DNA from: Litchfieldella xinjiangensis
GTDB lineage: Bacteria > Pseudomonadota > Gammaproteobacteria > Pseudomonadales > Halomonadaceae
Direction of reading: 5' to 3'
Length of the DNA stretch: 64,000 bases
Assembly (NCBI RefSeq): GCF_000759345.1
Contig: NZ_JPZL01000002.1
Coordinates: 558,001-622,000, forward strand
The position numbers were made by a program, and so were the translations under genes. The first letter of the stretch is position 1. Each line of letters begins with the position of its first letter. A model generated the notes under the pieces. It saw only the letters and a list, made by a program, of their open reading frames with translations. It had not been told where the DNA came from and ran no database searches. Below, piece after piece: positions 19,489 through 28,159 of this stretch.

Positions 19489-20508
19489 TTACAGCGTTCC
19501 TCCGGCCTCGATCCGGTAGCCCAGGTCGATGACGGTCTCACGGATCGATTCGCCGCGAATCCGGTTGAGCAATTCACTGGCGGCACGCTCTCCGATCGCC
19601 TCGCGCGGCGTGACGACACTGGCCAGGCGCGGTGCCATCACCTGGCCCACGTCATGGCCATGGAAACCGGCGATGGCGATACGTTCAGGCACCGTGACGG
19701 CGCGTCTGAGGCATTCGAAGTAGGCCCCGACCGCGACATCGTCGTTGGTGCAGAATAGCGCGTCGGTTTCCGGGTACTTTTCGAGGACATCGCCCATGAG
19801 CGCCGCGCCCACGCTATAGGACGAGGGCTGGGGATTGTGCAGGGTGACCGGGGTCAGGCCATGCTCTTCGATAGCCTGGCGATAGCCCTTTTCGCGCTGT
19901 AGCGTGCGTGCATCGAGACGTACCGCGAGGTACACGATATGCCGCCTGCCTCGCTCGATCATCGCCTTGACCATGGCATAGGCGGCGGCCACGTTGTCGA
20001 ACCCCACGGCTTGGTGGAAGGGGACCGAATGCGTATCGAGGATTTCGACCGTGGGGATGCCAGCAGTCTCGAGCATCCTCAAGGTACGCTCGGTATGCTG
20101 GCTATCGGATAGAATCACGCCATCCACATTGTAGGAGAGTAGCGAGGCGAGGCAACGTTCCTCGAGCCCGGGGCTGTAACTGTAGTGCGAGAGCATGACG
20201 TGGTAGCCGGCCGGTTCGGTGGCCTTTTCGATGCCCTTGATGATGTGGGAAAACACCTGGTTGGTCAGAGACGGCAGCAGGACGCCGATGGCGCGGCTGA
20301 TCGACTTGGAGAGGATGTCGGGACCGCGATTGGGGATGTAGCCCAGCGCTTCGGCGACTTCGAAAATGCGTTTACGAAGGGTCGGTGAGACGGTATCTGG
20401 ATCACGGAGGCCACGACTGACGGTCATCTTGGTGACGCCAACCTGATCGGCGATATCCTGCAACGTGGGGCGTTTCTTTTTCACTGGCACTGGGCGCTCA
20501 ACGGCCAT
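19489..20508 (-). CDS. gntR: LacI-family repressor, gluconate GntR type
   Basis: The protein has 339 residues. The N-terminal helix-turn-helix KKKRPTLQDIADQVGVTKMTVSR closely matches enterobacterial GntR (LacI family). A periplasmic-binding-protein-like effector domain follows from about residue 70 (IGVLLPSLTNQVFSHII). Such proteins repress gluconate uptake and use and are released by gluconate. The gene lies 101 bp after dctM on the same strand and may be co-transcribed, which would allow autoregulation. A palindrome of the GntR operator type lies at 23867-23882 ahead of the operon. The ligand assignment rests on the HTH resemblance and that site. Confidence 0.85.
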   Translation of the reverse strand: MAVERPVPVKKKRPTLQDIADQVGVTKMTVSRGLRDPDTVSPTLRKRIFEVAEALGYIPNRGPDILSKSISRAIGVLLPSLTNQVFSHIIKGIEKATEPAGYHVMLSHYSYSPGLEERCLASLLSYNVDGVILSDSQHTERTLRMLETAGIPTVEILDTHSVPFHQAVGFDNVAAAYAMVKAMIERGRRHIVYLAVRLDARTLQREKGYRQAIEEHGLTPVTLHNPQPSSYSVGAALMGDVLEKYPETDALFCTNDDVAVGAYFECLRRAVTVPERIAIAGFHGHDVGQVMAPRLASVVTPREAIGERAASELLNRIRGESIRETVIDLGYRIEAGGTL

Positions 20509-20609
20509 CCTTTTCTCGGGCGGGGATCATATCCTGAAACGATGCGGGACTGGCAAGTGAATGAGAGGGCGGACACCGGTCAGTGCATCCACCCTCTCGC
20601 AGGGCGAGG

Positions 20610-21893
20610 TTAGCTGCCTCTAACCGCCGTGAGGTCCGGTAGCCAGGTGACCAGCCCGGGGAAGGCGATGAGAATTACCAGTACCACCAGCAGGGCACAG
20701 TAGTAGGGCAACATGGCGCGCACCAGTTGCTCCATGGTGACCCGGCCCACGCCGCAACCCACATACAGGCAAGTCCCCACCGGCGGCGTCAATAGCCCGA
20801 TACCCAGCACGAACGCCATGAGAACGCCGAAATAGGCGGCATCGATGCCCACCGAGGTAACGATCGGCGTCAGCATCGGCGCCATGATGACCATGGCCGG
20901 TGTCAGGTCCATGACGAAACCGACCAGCAACAACAGGCCAGCGACGATCAACAGTAGCCAGAAGGGATCCTGGGTGATGGCCTGGACCTGCTGTACCAGC
21001 GTCTGCGGCACCATGTTGATGGTCAGGAACCAGGCGATCACGGTGGCGAAGGCCAGCAGCAACAGCACCATGCCGGTCATGCGCGCAGTACGTACGCACA
21101 TCCCCCACAGGTCGCTGATCTTGATCTCGCGGTAGATGACCAACGAGATGAACAGCGAATAGAGCAGGGCGGCAACGGCCGCTTCGGTGGCCGTGAACAC
21201 ACCGCCAATGATGCCGCCGATGACGATGACCGGCAGGACCAGGGCGAAGGCCGAGGCCTTGAAGGCGTGCCAGAGCACATCGAGCCGGAACTTACGCGTT
21301 TCGCCGGCGTGTTGGATGCTGGCAAGAATATAGGTCGTTACCATCAGCCCGAACCCGATCAGCATGCCGGGGACGATACCGGCTATGAACAGGCGGCTAA
21401 TCGAGGTTTCCGTGACGATGCCGAACAGGATCAACGGGATCGAGGGTGGAATGATGATACCGATCACCGACGACACGGTGTTGATGGCCGTGGCCTGGGG
21501 ACCGCTGTAGCCCTGTTCTTTCATTGAAGGGATCATCATCGCGCCCGTCGCGGCGGTATCGGCGACGGCCGAGCCGCTGATGCCGCCAAAGAACATCGAA
21601 CCGGTGATGGCGACCTGGCCAAGCCCCCCCTTGATGAAACCGACCAGGGCCGCGGCCAGGTCCATCAGGCGACGCGCGATGCCGCCCGAACTCATCACTT
21701 CGCCTACCAGGATGAAGAACGGAATCGCCAGCAGGGGAAAATTATTGACGCCGCGAATCGACTGTTCGACGACGATCGACAAGGGAATGTCGGACAGCAA
21801 CGCCATGATGACCGCTGCGATGCCCAGGCCAAAGGCGATGGGCAGACCGATGGCGATACTGATGAAAAGTATGCCGAGGAAGATCCATAACAT
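20610..21893 (-). CDS. dctM: TRAP transporter large permease (DctM), GntR-linked
   Basis: The 427-residue hydrophobic protein has about 12 membrane segments. It shows the DctM hallmarks: LPIAFGLG near the N-terminus, FPLLAIPFFILVGEVMSSGGIARRL, FGGISGSAVADTAATG and IIIPPSIPLILFG. It is the ion-driven channel subunit of a tripartite carboxylate uptake system in the inner membrane. It begins four bases after the dctQ stop and is preceded by GAGGG. The substrate is probably gluconate or a similar sugar acid, judging from the adjacent GntR-type repressor. Confidence 0.95.
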   Translation of the reverse strand: MLWIFLGILFISIAIGLPIAFGLGIAAVIMALLSDIPLSIVVEQSIRGVNNFPLLAIPFFILVGEVMSSGGIARRLMDLAAALVGFIKGGLGQVAITGSMFFGGISGSAVADTAATGAMMIPSMKEQGYSGPQATAINTVSSVIGIIIPPSIPLILFGIVTETSISRLFIAGIVPGMLIGFGLMVTTYILASIQHAGETRKFRLDVLWHAFKASAFALVLPVIVIGGIIGGVFTATEAAVAALLYSLFISLVIYREIKISDLWGMCVRTARMTGMVLLLLAFATVIAWFLTINMVPQTLVQQVQAITQDPFWLLLIVAGLLLLVGFVMDLTPAMVIMAPMLTPIVTSVGIDAAYFGVLMAFVLGIGLLTPPVGTCLYVGCGVGRVTMEQLVRAMLPYYCALLVVLVILIAFPGLVTWLPDLTAVRGS

Positions 21894-21897
21894 GACG

Positions 21898-22485
21898 CTA
21901 GGCCCTCTTGTTATCCGGTGAGTTATTCGGCGACATCATCAGGCCGATACTGCGCCAGATACGCCAGAGCGACATGGCGACGATGATGGTCGCACATAGC
22001 ACCAGCGAAACGTTGATCAGATTCCAGGGCACATCGAGGATCGGAGTCCGCCCGGTGGAGCGGGACATGACCAGATACCCCCCGTACATCACGACCCCCA
22101 TGAGTACGGTGATGATCAAATGCTGGAGGATATACAGCGCATAGGCGGCTCGGTCGGGCAGCTTACGCACGAGAAAGTCGACCGCGATATGCTCATAGCG
22201 TGCAAAGGCCGCGGCAGCACCGACGAAGATCAACCAGATGAACAGCATCCTGGCCAATTCATCGGCCCAGGGTAGCGATTGATTGAGTAAGGAACGCCCC
22301 ACCACATTGGCGGTAACCGAAAGGATCAAGGCGATCAGAATCAAGGCGATCAGCGTCTCCATGGCCACGGTCAGCCAACGGAAAATGCCGGGTCCCTTGC
22401 GGGCCTCAGTGTCGATCTCGAGGGGGCGGCGGCGAGGATCCTCGACCGAGGCGCCCTCGGGAATGTGGATGTCGCGGTCTTCCAT
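21898..22485 (-). CDS. dctQ: TRAP transporter small permease (DctQ), GntR-linked
   Basis: I place the start at MEDRDIHIPEG (ATG ending 22485) because GGGAGAG lies just upstream. A TTG four codons earlier is the alternative. The 195-residue protein has four membrane helices (from about 38, 75, 115 and 155). It carries the family pattern SLPWADELARMLFIWLIFVG and AVDFLVRKLP. DctQ scaffolds the binding protein-DctM complex. It is separated from dctP by 66 bp holding a strong hairpin. Confidence 0.93.
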   Translation of the reverse strand: MEDRDIHIPEGASVEDPRRRPLEIDTEARKGPGIFRWLTVAMETLIALILIALILSVTANVVGRSLLNQSLPWADELARMLFIWLIFVGAAAAFARYEHIAVDFLVRKLPDRAAYALYILQHLIITVLMGVVMYGGYLVMSRSTGRTPILDVPWNLINVSLVLCATIIVAMSLWRIWRSIGLMMSPNNSPDNKRA

Positions 22486-22498
22486 GGGCTCTCCCAAC

Positions 22499-22530
22499 GG
22501 TGGGCAAGGCGCCTAGACGCCTTGCCCACC
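22499..22530 (-). terminator. 13-bp hairpin between dctP and dctQ
   Basis: Positions 22499-22511 pair perfectly with 22518-22530 around a six-base loop. It sits between the dctP stop and the dctQ ribosome-binding site. No U-run follows, so partial attenuation or 3'-end protection of the dctP message is more likely than full termination. Equivalent hairpins occur in the other three TRAP operons of this window. Confidence 0.75.
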
Positions 22531-22551
22531 CAATGGTCAGTCTTTATCGAG

Positions 22552-23610
22552 TTACTGGTTTTCGCTGGCGATCTGGCGAATGGATTCGACCAGGTCTTCA
22601 CCGATCTCGGGAGCCCACTCGTCGTAGACGCTCTCGACCGCATCCTGGAATGCAGCGATCTGGTCATCGTCCAGGCGAGTGATTTCCATGCCGGTTTCGG
22701 CCAACTGCTCGCGAGCCCAGTTGTCGTACTCGGAAGCCAACTGGATTTCATATTCGGCCGACTTGCGGGCCGCGTCCTGAACCAGCTCCTGATATTGCGG
22801 GTCGAGGCGCTCCCAGCTGCGCTCGGACATCATCAGAATGAACGGGGTATAGACGTGGCGAGTCTCGGAGCCGTAATCCTGAACCTCGTTGAAATTGGAG
22901 GTAAGGATGGTGCTCCAGGGGTTTTCCTGACCATCGATGACGCCTTGCTCCATGGCGGAGAAGACTTCCCCAAAGGCCATCGGGGTCGGATTGGCACCCA
23001 GGGCTTCCCAGATCGACAATTGAACCTGGTTCTCCATGGTGCGGATAGTCAGACCTTCGACGTCATCGGGAGAAGATACTTCCCTTTCGCTGTTGGTCAG
23101 CTGGCGGAAGCCATTCTCGGAAAAGGCCAGCGCCTTGATGCCAGTGCCTTCGAAGCCATCCAGCATTTCCTGCGCGGCATCGCTCTGCATCACCGCGACT
23201 GCGGCATCGCGAGTCGGCAGCAGGAACGGCAGGTCGAATACGCGCAGTTCAGGGACGTAGGTGGTCGCCGGTGAGCTGGACGGATAGGTCAGATCCAGTG
23301 AACCGGTCTGCAACATCTCCATCATCTGTACATCGTCCCCCAATTGACTATTGGGGAAGATATTGACGGTAATGCGACCTTCGGTACGCTCGTTGAGAAT
23401 CTCGGCGAAATACTTGCTCGACAGGTACTGGGGAGAGGTCTCTGCCAGGCCGATGCCCATACGCAGGGTATGGCTGCCGAGATCCTCGCTGATCACTTCG
23501 CCCTCGATGGGGGGCGGATCGGACAGGTCGGGCTGCTGGGCATGAGCGACGCCGAACGAAAGGGTGGCCGCGCCGGCCAGGGTGAGCGTGCTGCGCCAAA
23601 TGGATGTCAT
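22552..23610 (-). CDS. dctP: TRAP transporter substrate-binding protein (DctP), GntR-linked
   Basis: The 352-residue periplasmic protein has a Sec signal peptide (about residues 1-24, ending VAHAQ) and a DctP fold. Family marks include AEILNERTEGRITVNIFPNSQLGDD, LTIRTMENQV with the carboxylate-binding arginine, GANPTPMAFGEVFSAMEQGVIDGQENP and a terminal WAPEIGEDLV. GGAGA lies upstream of the start. It is first in the dctPQM-gntR operon. Upstream are a candidate promoter and GntR-type operator about 260 bp away, giving a long leader. Gluconate or another hexonate is the inferred ligand. Confidence 0.94.
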   Translation of the reverse strand: MTSIWRSTLTLAGAATLSFGVAHAQQPDLSDPPPIEGEVISEDLGSHTLRMGIGLAETSPQYLSSKYFAEILNERTEGRITVNIFPNSQLGDDVQMMEMLQTGSLDLTYPSSSPATTYVPELRVFDLPFLLPTRDAAVAVMQSDAAQEMLDGFEGTGIKALAFSENGFRQLTNSEREVSSPDDVEGLTIRTMENQVQLSIWEALGANPTPMAFGEVFSAMEQGVIDGQENPWSTILTSNFNEVQDYGSETRHVYTPFILMMSERSWERLDPQYQELVQDAARKSAEYEIQLASEYDNWAREQLAETGMEITRLDDDQIAAFQDAVESVYDEWAPEIGEDLVESIRQIASENQ

Positions 23611-23866
23611 GGCGTTTTCTCCATTGCTTCGTCGTTATTTGAAGGCGGTTGCCGCTGTCGTGAAGTCGCGAATATCGTTATTCACGCTTCGGTTTCCGGT
23701 GTCTCCTTGAACGCTCTTACCCGGTCAGGCCCGGTGAGGTAAGCCCCCGGTGGGCTCAGTCGCGCCAGAAGCCACTGCTATTCAAGGTAGAACACTCGCT
23801 TGCCTTGTGGTGACGTCTTTTTGGCAAGGAATCCATCGGTTGCCAGTGCGTATTGTCGTAGCCGTG

Positions 23867-23882
23867 ATGTTACTGGTAACTC
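23867..23882 (-). promoter_or_regulatory. Candidate GntR operator upstream of dctPQM
   Basis: The sequence ATGTTACTGGTAACTC contains the inverted repeat GTTAC-TG-GTAAC. This is the form expected for gluconate-repressor (LacI-family GntR) sites. Read on the minus strand it lies about ten bases after the -10 of the candidate promoter at 23892-23920, so a bound repressor would cover the transcription start. Confidence 0.7.
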
Positions 23883-23891
23883 ACCAGTTGG

Positions 23892-23920
23892 AGGCTATGC
23901 GGTGGGCTGTAAGCTGTCAA
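23892..23920 (-). promoter_or_regulatory. Candidate sigma-70 promoter for dctPQM
   Basis: On the minus strand a perfect -35 TTGACA (23920-23915) is followed after 17 bases by TAGCCT (23897-23892), a weak -10. The spacing is ideal, and the GntR-type palindrome follows directly. Confidence 0.5.
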
Positions 23921-23942
23921 TGATTCACCTGGATCGGCAGGT

Positions 23943-23956
23943 TAGACCATGGTCTA
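23943..23956. promoter_or_regulatory. Perfect 14-bp palindrome TAGACCATGGTCTA
   Basis: It abuts the stop codon of the gene at 23957-24640 and lies just upstream of the candidate dctP promoter. It could be a second regulator site or chance. No matching regulator was identified. Confidence 0.35.
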
Positions 23957-24640
23957 TTAGCCTTCATCGAGGTAGCTCATCAATTCGCTAAGTGCCGTGG
24001 ACGCGAGCAGGTAGTGGGCGGACTTAACGATGGCGCGGCGCTGAGTCTCTTCCAGCAATCGCCGGCAGGTCCAATGTTCCAATCCGGGCGGGGGCGTTTC
24101 GGAGACGTAGCCCCACATATGCTGAACGGCGTTACGGATCCCTCCGTTGCCTGGGGTAATGCGAAGCCACTCCGTCAGTCGCAGGGCCAGTTCGGCAAAG
24201 CCGACCTGGCGCTCTGCCAATTCGCGCCCCAACTCGCGATACAGGCTGGGGTCGCGAGCCAGGATCGAATATTTGTGCTGGCTCCAAAGCTGCTGGGGAG
24301 ATGTCGGCAATGGGATCCTTCCGCCCGACGCCGGCGGGTGGGCTTCAGACAGCAGCGCAAACTGCTGTCCCGGATCCTCCAGGTAGGTCGTCGGCCAGCT
24401 TCCCTCGTTGAGGATCGCGACACGTGGCCAGTGATTCTCCAGACCTCTCAGGGCCAGCTCGCTGGCGACCTGACGTTGCCGCTGGTTCAACGCGCCATCA
24501 TGTCCGAGCCAGCGAATGGCCTCGGGGTGGCGAGGGTCTTCGAGGGCCAGATCCAATGCCGCCACGCGTTGCAGCGATAAGTGCTCGTCCCGAAGCGCCT
24601 GGTCGTTGAGGTAGCCGGGTGAGATATCCCATATCTTCAT
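23957..24640 (-). CDS. DUF1722 (YbgA-like) domain protein with pyrimidine-dimer-glycosylase-like N-terminus
   Basis: The 227-residue soluble protein appears to have two parts. Residues 1-95 (MKIWDISPGYLNDQAL, LSLQRVAALDLA, PEAIRWLG, ALRGLENHWP) resemble short proteins annotated as pyrimidine dimer DNA glycosylase or related hypotheticals. Residues 110-227 (QLWSQHKYSILARDPSLYRELGRELAE, GGIRNAVQHMWGY) resemble the DUF1722 domain found in E. coli YbgA beside photolyase genes. Together they hint at a link to UV-damage repair. Both assignments are from remembered resemblance and the biochemical role is unproven. The gene is transcribed alone between the dctP promoter and the broken EAL-GGDEF gene. 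Confidence 0.6.
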   Translation of the reverse strand: MKIWDISPGYLNDQALRDEHLSLQRVAALDLALEDPRHPEAIRWLGHDGALNQRQRQVASELALRGLENHWPRVAILNEGSWPTTYLEDPGQQFALLSEAHPPASGGRIPLPTSPQQLWSQHKYSILARDPSLYRELGRELAERQVGFAELALRLTEWLRITPGNGGIRNAVQHMWGYVSETPPPGLEHWTCRRLLEETQRRAIVKSAHYLLASTALSELMSYLDEG

Positions 24641-24756
24641 TCTCGACGCCCCTGCATTGCATCGTCCTGCCGTGAATGGATGAGCCGCATGTGTCGCCCT
24701 CGTTAAGCGTAGCGAAAGTCACGTGCCACGTGGGGATTCCATTCTTGCCAGGTCGC

Positions 24757-26551
24757 TCAAGGGTGCCGTCGATCGACGAAAAGGCTGTTTCCAATTTGCT
24801 GCTTGGCGCGGTGCTTGAGTTCCGACAGACGGCTCGATATATCGAGCGGACTCCAGGTAGTGTCCTGGGGCACGGGCTGGGCGCCGATCGAGAGGCTTAG
24901 CAGAGGATGGAAAACCTCGACGCCTTGGCGATTGGCCATCCACAGGCCGCCCGCTTGCCGGTGCTCTTCATCGTAGAAACTGGGCGCCAGCTGCGCGAAA
25001 TTCTCCAGTATGGCCTCGCAGGTATTGCGCCAGGCCGGCTCGACCAGCAGGAGCATGAAGTCATCTCCACCCACGTGACCCAGGAAATTCACCTCGGTAT
25101 CGAGCTGGGTCTGGAGAATGTTAGCCAATGCCAGTATCACGCTATCGCCTCGCGCGTACCCGTACGTGTCGTTGTAAGCCTTGAACGCATCGATATCGCA
25201 ATAGGCGGCGACAAAGGGGCGCGAGGACGCCAGTAGTGTCGCCATGGTGTCGTTGATCACGATATTGCCAGGCAAGCCGGTCAAGGGGTTGGCATGTCGA
25301 GCGCAGCGAACCTGGATCGCCGTTATTTCACGCAGCAGGTCGAGCAGTCGGCCCATCCCCAGGTAGTGGCCGTCATCGTCGACGATGACGACATCTTCCT
25401 GCTGGGTATCGTCGGTGTCGGTGATCTGCTGGCTCAATTGTTCGAGTGGCGTGTCGTGACGCGCCATCAGCCAGCGGGGTTCGATGAGCTCCTCGACCCG
25501 CCGCTTGGCATAAAGGGCATGACTGAAGGGATTGGTGAACAAGGTCAGGAAAGCGTGACGGCGAATGACGCCTACCGGGATGCCATGCTTGATGACTGCC
25601 ACGCTGCGAAGCTCCGACTGGGTTCGGAACCGTTCGGCGAGCTCGAGCACCGGCGTTTCGGCAGGTACGGGCTCGACCGGCCGGGAAATCTTCGCGGCCA
25701 CGGCTGCCCCTGGGCCGGCCTGAGGGCTGTTGGCCGGCAACATGTTAGCGATCGACCTTGGCGGATTCTCACTAGGGCGCGCGAAATAATAACCTTGCAG
25801 AAACCCCCAGTTCAGCCCCCATAGGCAGCGGTATTCCCCACTGGTCTCGATGCCTTCGGCAATCACCTTGCAATCGAGGTGTCGCGAGACGTCCAGGATG
25901 GATTGCAGGAATTGCCGCTTCAGCGGGTCACGGTCAGATGTTCTGAATGAAGTGGCGGTCGATCTTGACGAAATCGGGACGCAATTCAGCCCAGTGGCGA
26001 AGCCCCGAATAGCCTGCGCCCAGGTCGTCCAGCGCTACCTTGAAGCCCATTTGACGATAATGCGCGACGGCTTGCCGCATGAGTGCGTAATCGTGAATGG
26101 GGGTATGCTCGGTCAATTCGATGACCACACGCTGGGGAGCCAGCCCGGCTTGTTCGAGATAGCGCAGGGTCAACCCTTCCCGGAAGTCCCTTTCGACGAT
26201 AGTGTTCGGCAGCACATTGAGAAACAGACAGCCTGGTAGATCGAGACTGACGAAACGGGTAATGGCCAGCCGCCGGCACAGCAGGTCGAGATCGACAAGC
26301 CGACCGTGTCGAGCCGCTGCATCGAACAGGGTCAGTGGCGAATGGAGCGGTGAATCCGAGGGGCCGCGAATCAGTGCCTCGTAGCCGAACAGGGTGCGAT
26401 TGCCGGCATCGACGATAGGTTGGAACAGGGGAGTGAGGAGATCCTTCTCGAAAATCGCATCCAGCCATTGCGCTTCGGATCGCTGCATTGGGCGGCACCT
26501 TAACGGGAGGAAACCTCCGTCATGTAACGTTGTGTCAATGGCGGCGATCAT
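24757..26551 (-). pseudogene. EAL-CBS-GGDEF signalling protein split by a frameshift
   Basis: Reading leftward, 26551 (or ATG at 26488, MQRSEAQWLDAIF) to 25934 encodes an EAL domain with YEALIRG, NVLPNTI, ELTEHT, DDLGAGYSGLRHW and VKIDRHFIQNI, then a stop. From 25935 another frame resumes the same domain (DRDPLKRQFLQSILDVSRHL, VIAEGIE). It continues through a CBS pair and a GGDEF domain with LTGLPGN, YCDIDAFKAYND and VGGDDFMLLL. One extra base, or two missing, at about 25936 restores one protein of roughly 590 aa. The GGDEF motif reads GGDDF. It may be a true pseudogene, a sequencing error, or two partly functional pieces. Confidence 0.85.
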
Positions 26552-26669
26552 GCGTCAGGCATGTTGCATTCTCATGACAGGCGCGAGGCGGTTTTGCCAA
26601 GCCGGGGCGCATGCCCGACAATTTCGGCACTGGCCCCCTCGGGCCCCGACGTCAGCACAAGGAACGAAG

Positions 26670-27491
26670 ATGATGCGAAAGGCATGGCAATGGTTGGGCA
26701 CGCTGATTCTGGCGGGACTACCCGTACTGCTCCAGGCCCAGGCCCAGGAACCGGTGCGAGTAGCGGCGGCCTCCGATCTCCAATTTGCCTTGGAAGCGGT
26801 CGCCCAACGGTTCCAGGAGCGCACCGACCACCAAGTTCGCCTGACATTCGGCTCCTCCGGCAACCTGCATCGCCAGATCGCCCAGGGTGCGCCGTTCGAC
26901 CTTTTCCTTTCGGCGGATGAAGCCTATGTCCGTGAGCTCTATCGACAGGGTCACGCTCAGGATGAGGGGGTTCGGTATGCGCGGGGTCGCCTGGTGTGGT
27001 TGCAGCCAGCCGATCACGACGATCTGCCCGGCGAGGAGGCCCCCTTGGCCAAGGTGGAGTCCGCCATCGAGGCGTATCGAGTCTCCCAGACGCGTTCTCG
27101 CATTGCCCTGGCCAACCCGGAACATGCGCCCTACGGGGTGGCGGCAAGGCAGGTGCTGGAGCGTATGCGTCTCTGGCAGATGGCCCAACCCTTGCTCGTG
27201 ATGGGAGAAAATGTCTCCCAGGCCGCCCAGTTTGCCCTTTCGGGGGATGCCGAAGGCGGGTTGGTCGCCTACTCCCTGGCGCTGGCCCCTCCGATCGCCG
27301 AGCGCAGCCAATATCGACTCATTCCCCAGGACTGGCACCCGCCCCTTTATCAACGCATGGCGTTGCTCGAGGGGGCCGGTGAGGACGCCAGCGCCTTTTA
27401 CGCGTTCCTGCAGCAGCAGGAAGCCCGCGGGATCCTGGCAGACTTCGGCTTCCAATTGCCTGACGAGGCGAGTGGGGACAAGGCACTCTGA
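26670..27491 (+). CDS. modA: Molybdate ABC transporter, periplasmic binding protein
   Basis: I start it at the ATG at 26670, preceded by AAGGA, giving 273 aa. A long upstream in-frame extension is not conserved. A signal peptide (about residues 1-24, ending LQAQAQ) precedes the mature ModA fold with VRVAAASDLQFALEAVA, VRLTFGSSGNLHRQI, GAPFDLFLSADEAYV and ALANPEHAPYGVAA. ModA captures molybdate or tungstate in the periplasm. Its stop overlaps the modB start (TGATG). No modE gene or clear Mo-box is visible upstream. Confidence 0.93.
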   Translation: MMRKAWQWLGTLILAGLPVLLQAQAQEPVRVAAASDLQFALEAVAQRFQERTDHQVRLTFGSSGNLHRQIAQGAPFDLFLSADEAYVRELYRQGHAQDEGVRYARGRLVWLQPADHDDLPGEEAPLAKVESAIEAYRVSQTRSRIALANPEHAPYGVAARQVLERMRLWQMAQPLLVMGENVSQAAQFALSGDAEGGLVAYSLALAPPIAERSQYRLIPQDWHPPLYQRMALLEGAGEDASAFYAFLQQQEARGILADFGFQLPDEASGDKAL

Positions 27492-28159
27492 TGGATTGGA
27501 CAGCGCTGTGGGTCTCCTTGCGTCTGGCCGGGTTGACCTGTCTGTTCTTGTTGCCGGTCGGCCTGTGGTTGGGCCGGCTTCTGGCCATGGGGCGTTTTCG
27601 CGGACGCACACTGTGCGAAGCCCTGGTGGCGCTGCCCCTGGTCATGCCGCCCACGGTGCTCGGCTTCTACTTGATGATGACGTTTTCCTCCGAAGCACCC
27701 TTTGGTCAGCTATGGCAACAACTGATGGGAGAAGGACTCAATTTCACGTTCAACGGTATTCTACTGGCCTCGCTGCTGGTCAACCTGCCGTTCGCCGTGC
27801 AGCCCATTCAGCGCGCCTTCGAACATGTTCCTCGCCATCTTCGTGAAGCGGCCTGGTGCAGTGGCTTGTCATCCTGGCAGACCTGGCTGCGCATCGAGCT
27901 TCCCCTGGTGTGGCCAGGCGTGGTATCGGCGCTGGCCTTGACCTTCGCCCACACCCTGGGGGAATTCGGCGTGATCCTCATGGTCGGGGGATCGATAGAC
28001 GGCGAGACCCGCACACTGGCCATTTCCATCTATGACCGCGTTCAGGCATTCGATGAGGCGGGGGCCGCTCGCATGTCCGCCATCCTGTTGATCGTATCGT
28101 TCGTCACCATTGCCTTGGTGTATGGGTTGACACGGCGTGGGAGGGGCGTGCGTGTCTAG
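27491..28159 (+). CDS. modB: Molybdate ABC transporter permease
   Basis: The 222-residue membrane protein has five predicted helices. It contains PLVMPPTVLGFYLM and the ATPase-docking EAA loop EAAWCSGLSSWQTWLRIELP. The following ALTFAHTLGEFGVILMVGG is characteristic of ModB. It forms the homodimeric inner-membrane channel for molybdate. Translation is coupled to modA by a one-base overlap and its end overlaps the modC start. Confidence 0.95.
   Translation: MDWTALWVSLRLAGLTCLFLLPVGLWLGRLLAMGRFRGRTLCEALVALPLVMPPTVLGFYLMMTFSSEAPFGQLWQQLMGEGLNFTFNGILLASLLVNLPFAVQPIQRAFEHVPRHLREAAWCSGLSSWQTWLRIELPLVWPGVVSALALTFAHTLGEFGVILMVGGSIDGETRTLAISIYDRVQAFDEAGAARMSAILLIVSFVTIALVYGLTRRGRGVRV

Noticed and set aside
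24720-24732. CACGTGCCACGTG tandem near the GGDEF gene end
   Set aside because: Overlapping palindromes of six bases are common by chance, and no promoter context is evident.
26394-26669. 92-residue N-terminal extension of ModA
   Set aside because: It would place the signal peptide internally and overlaps the divergent EAL gene. The ATG at 26670 has AAGGA and an immediate signal peptide.
26520-26669. ModE box or molybdenum cofactor riboswitch upstream of modA
   Set aside because: I looked for paired ATATAAC-type half-sites and the cofactor riboswitch pattern and saw neither.
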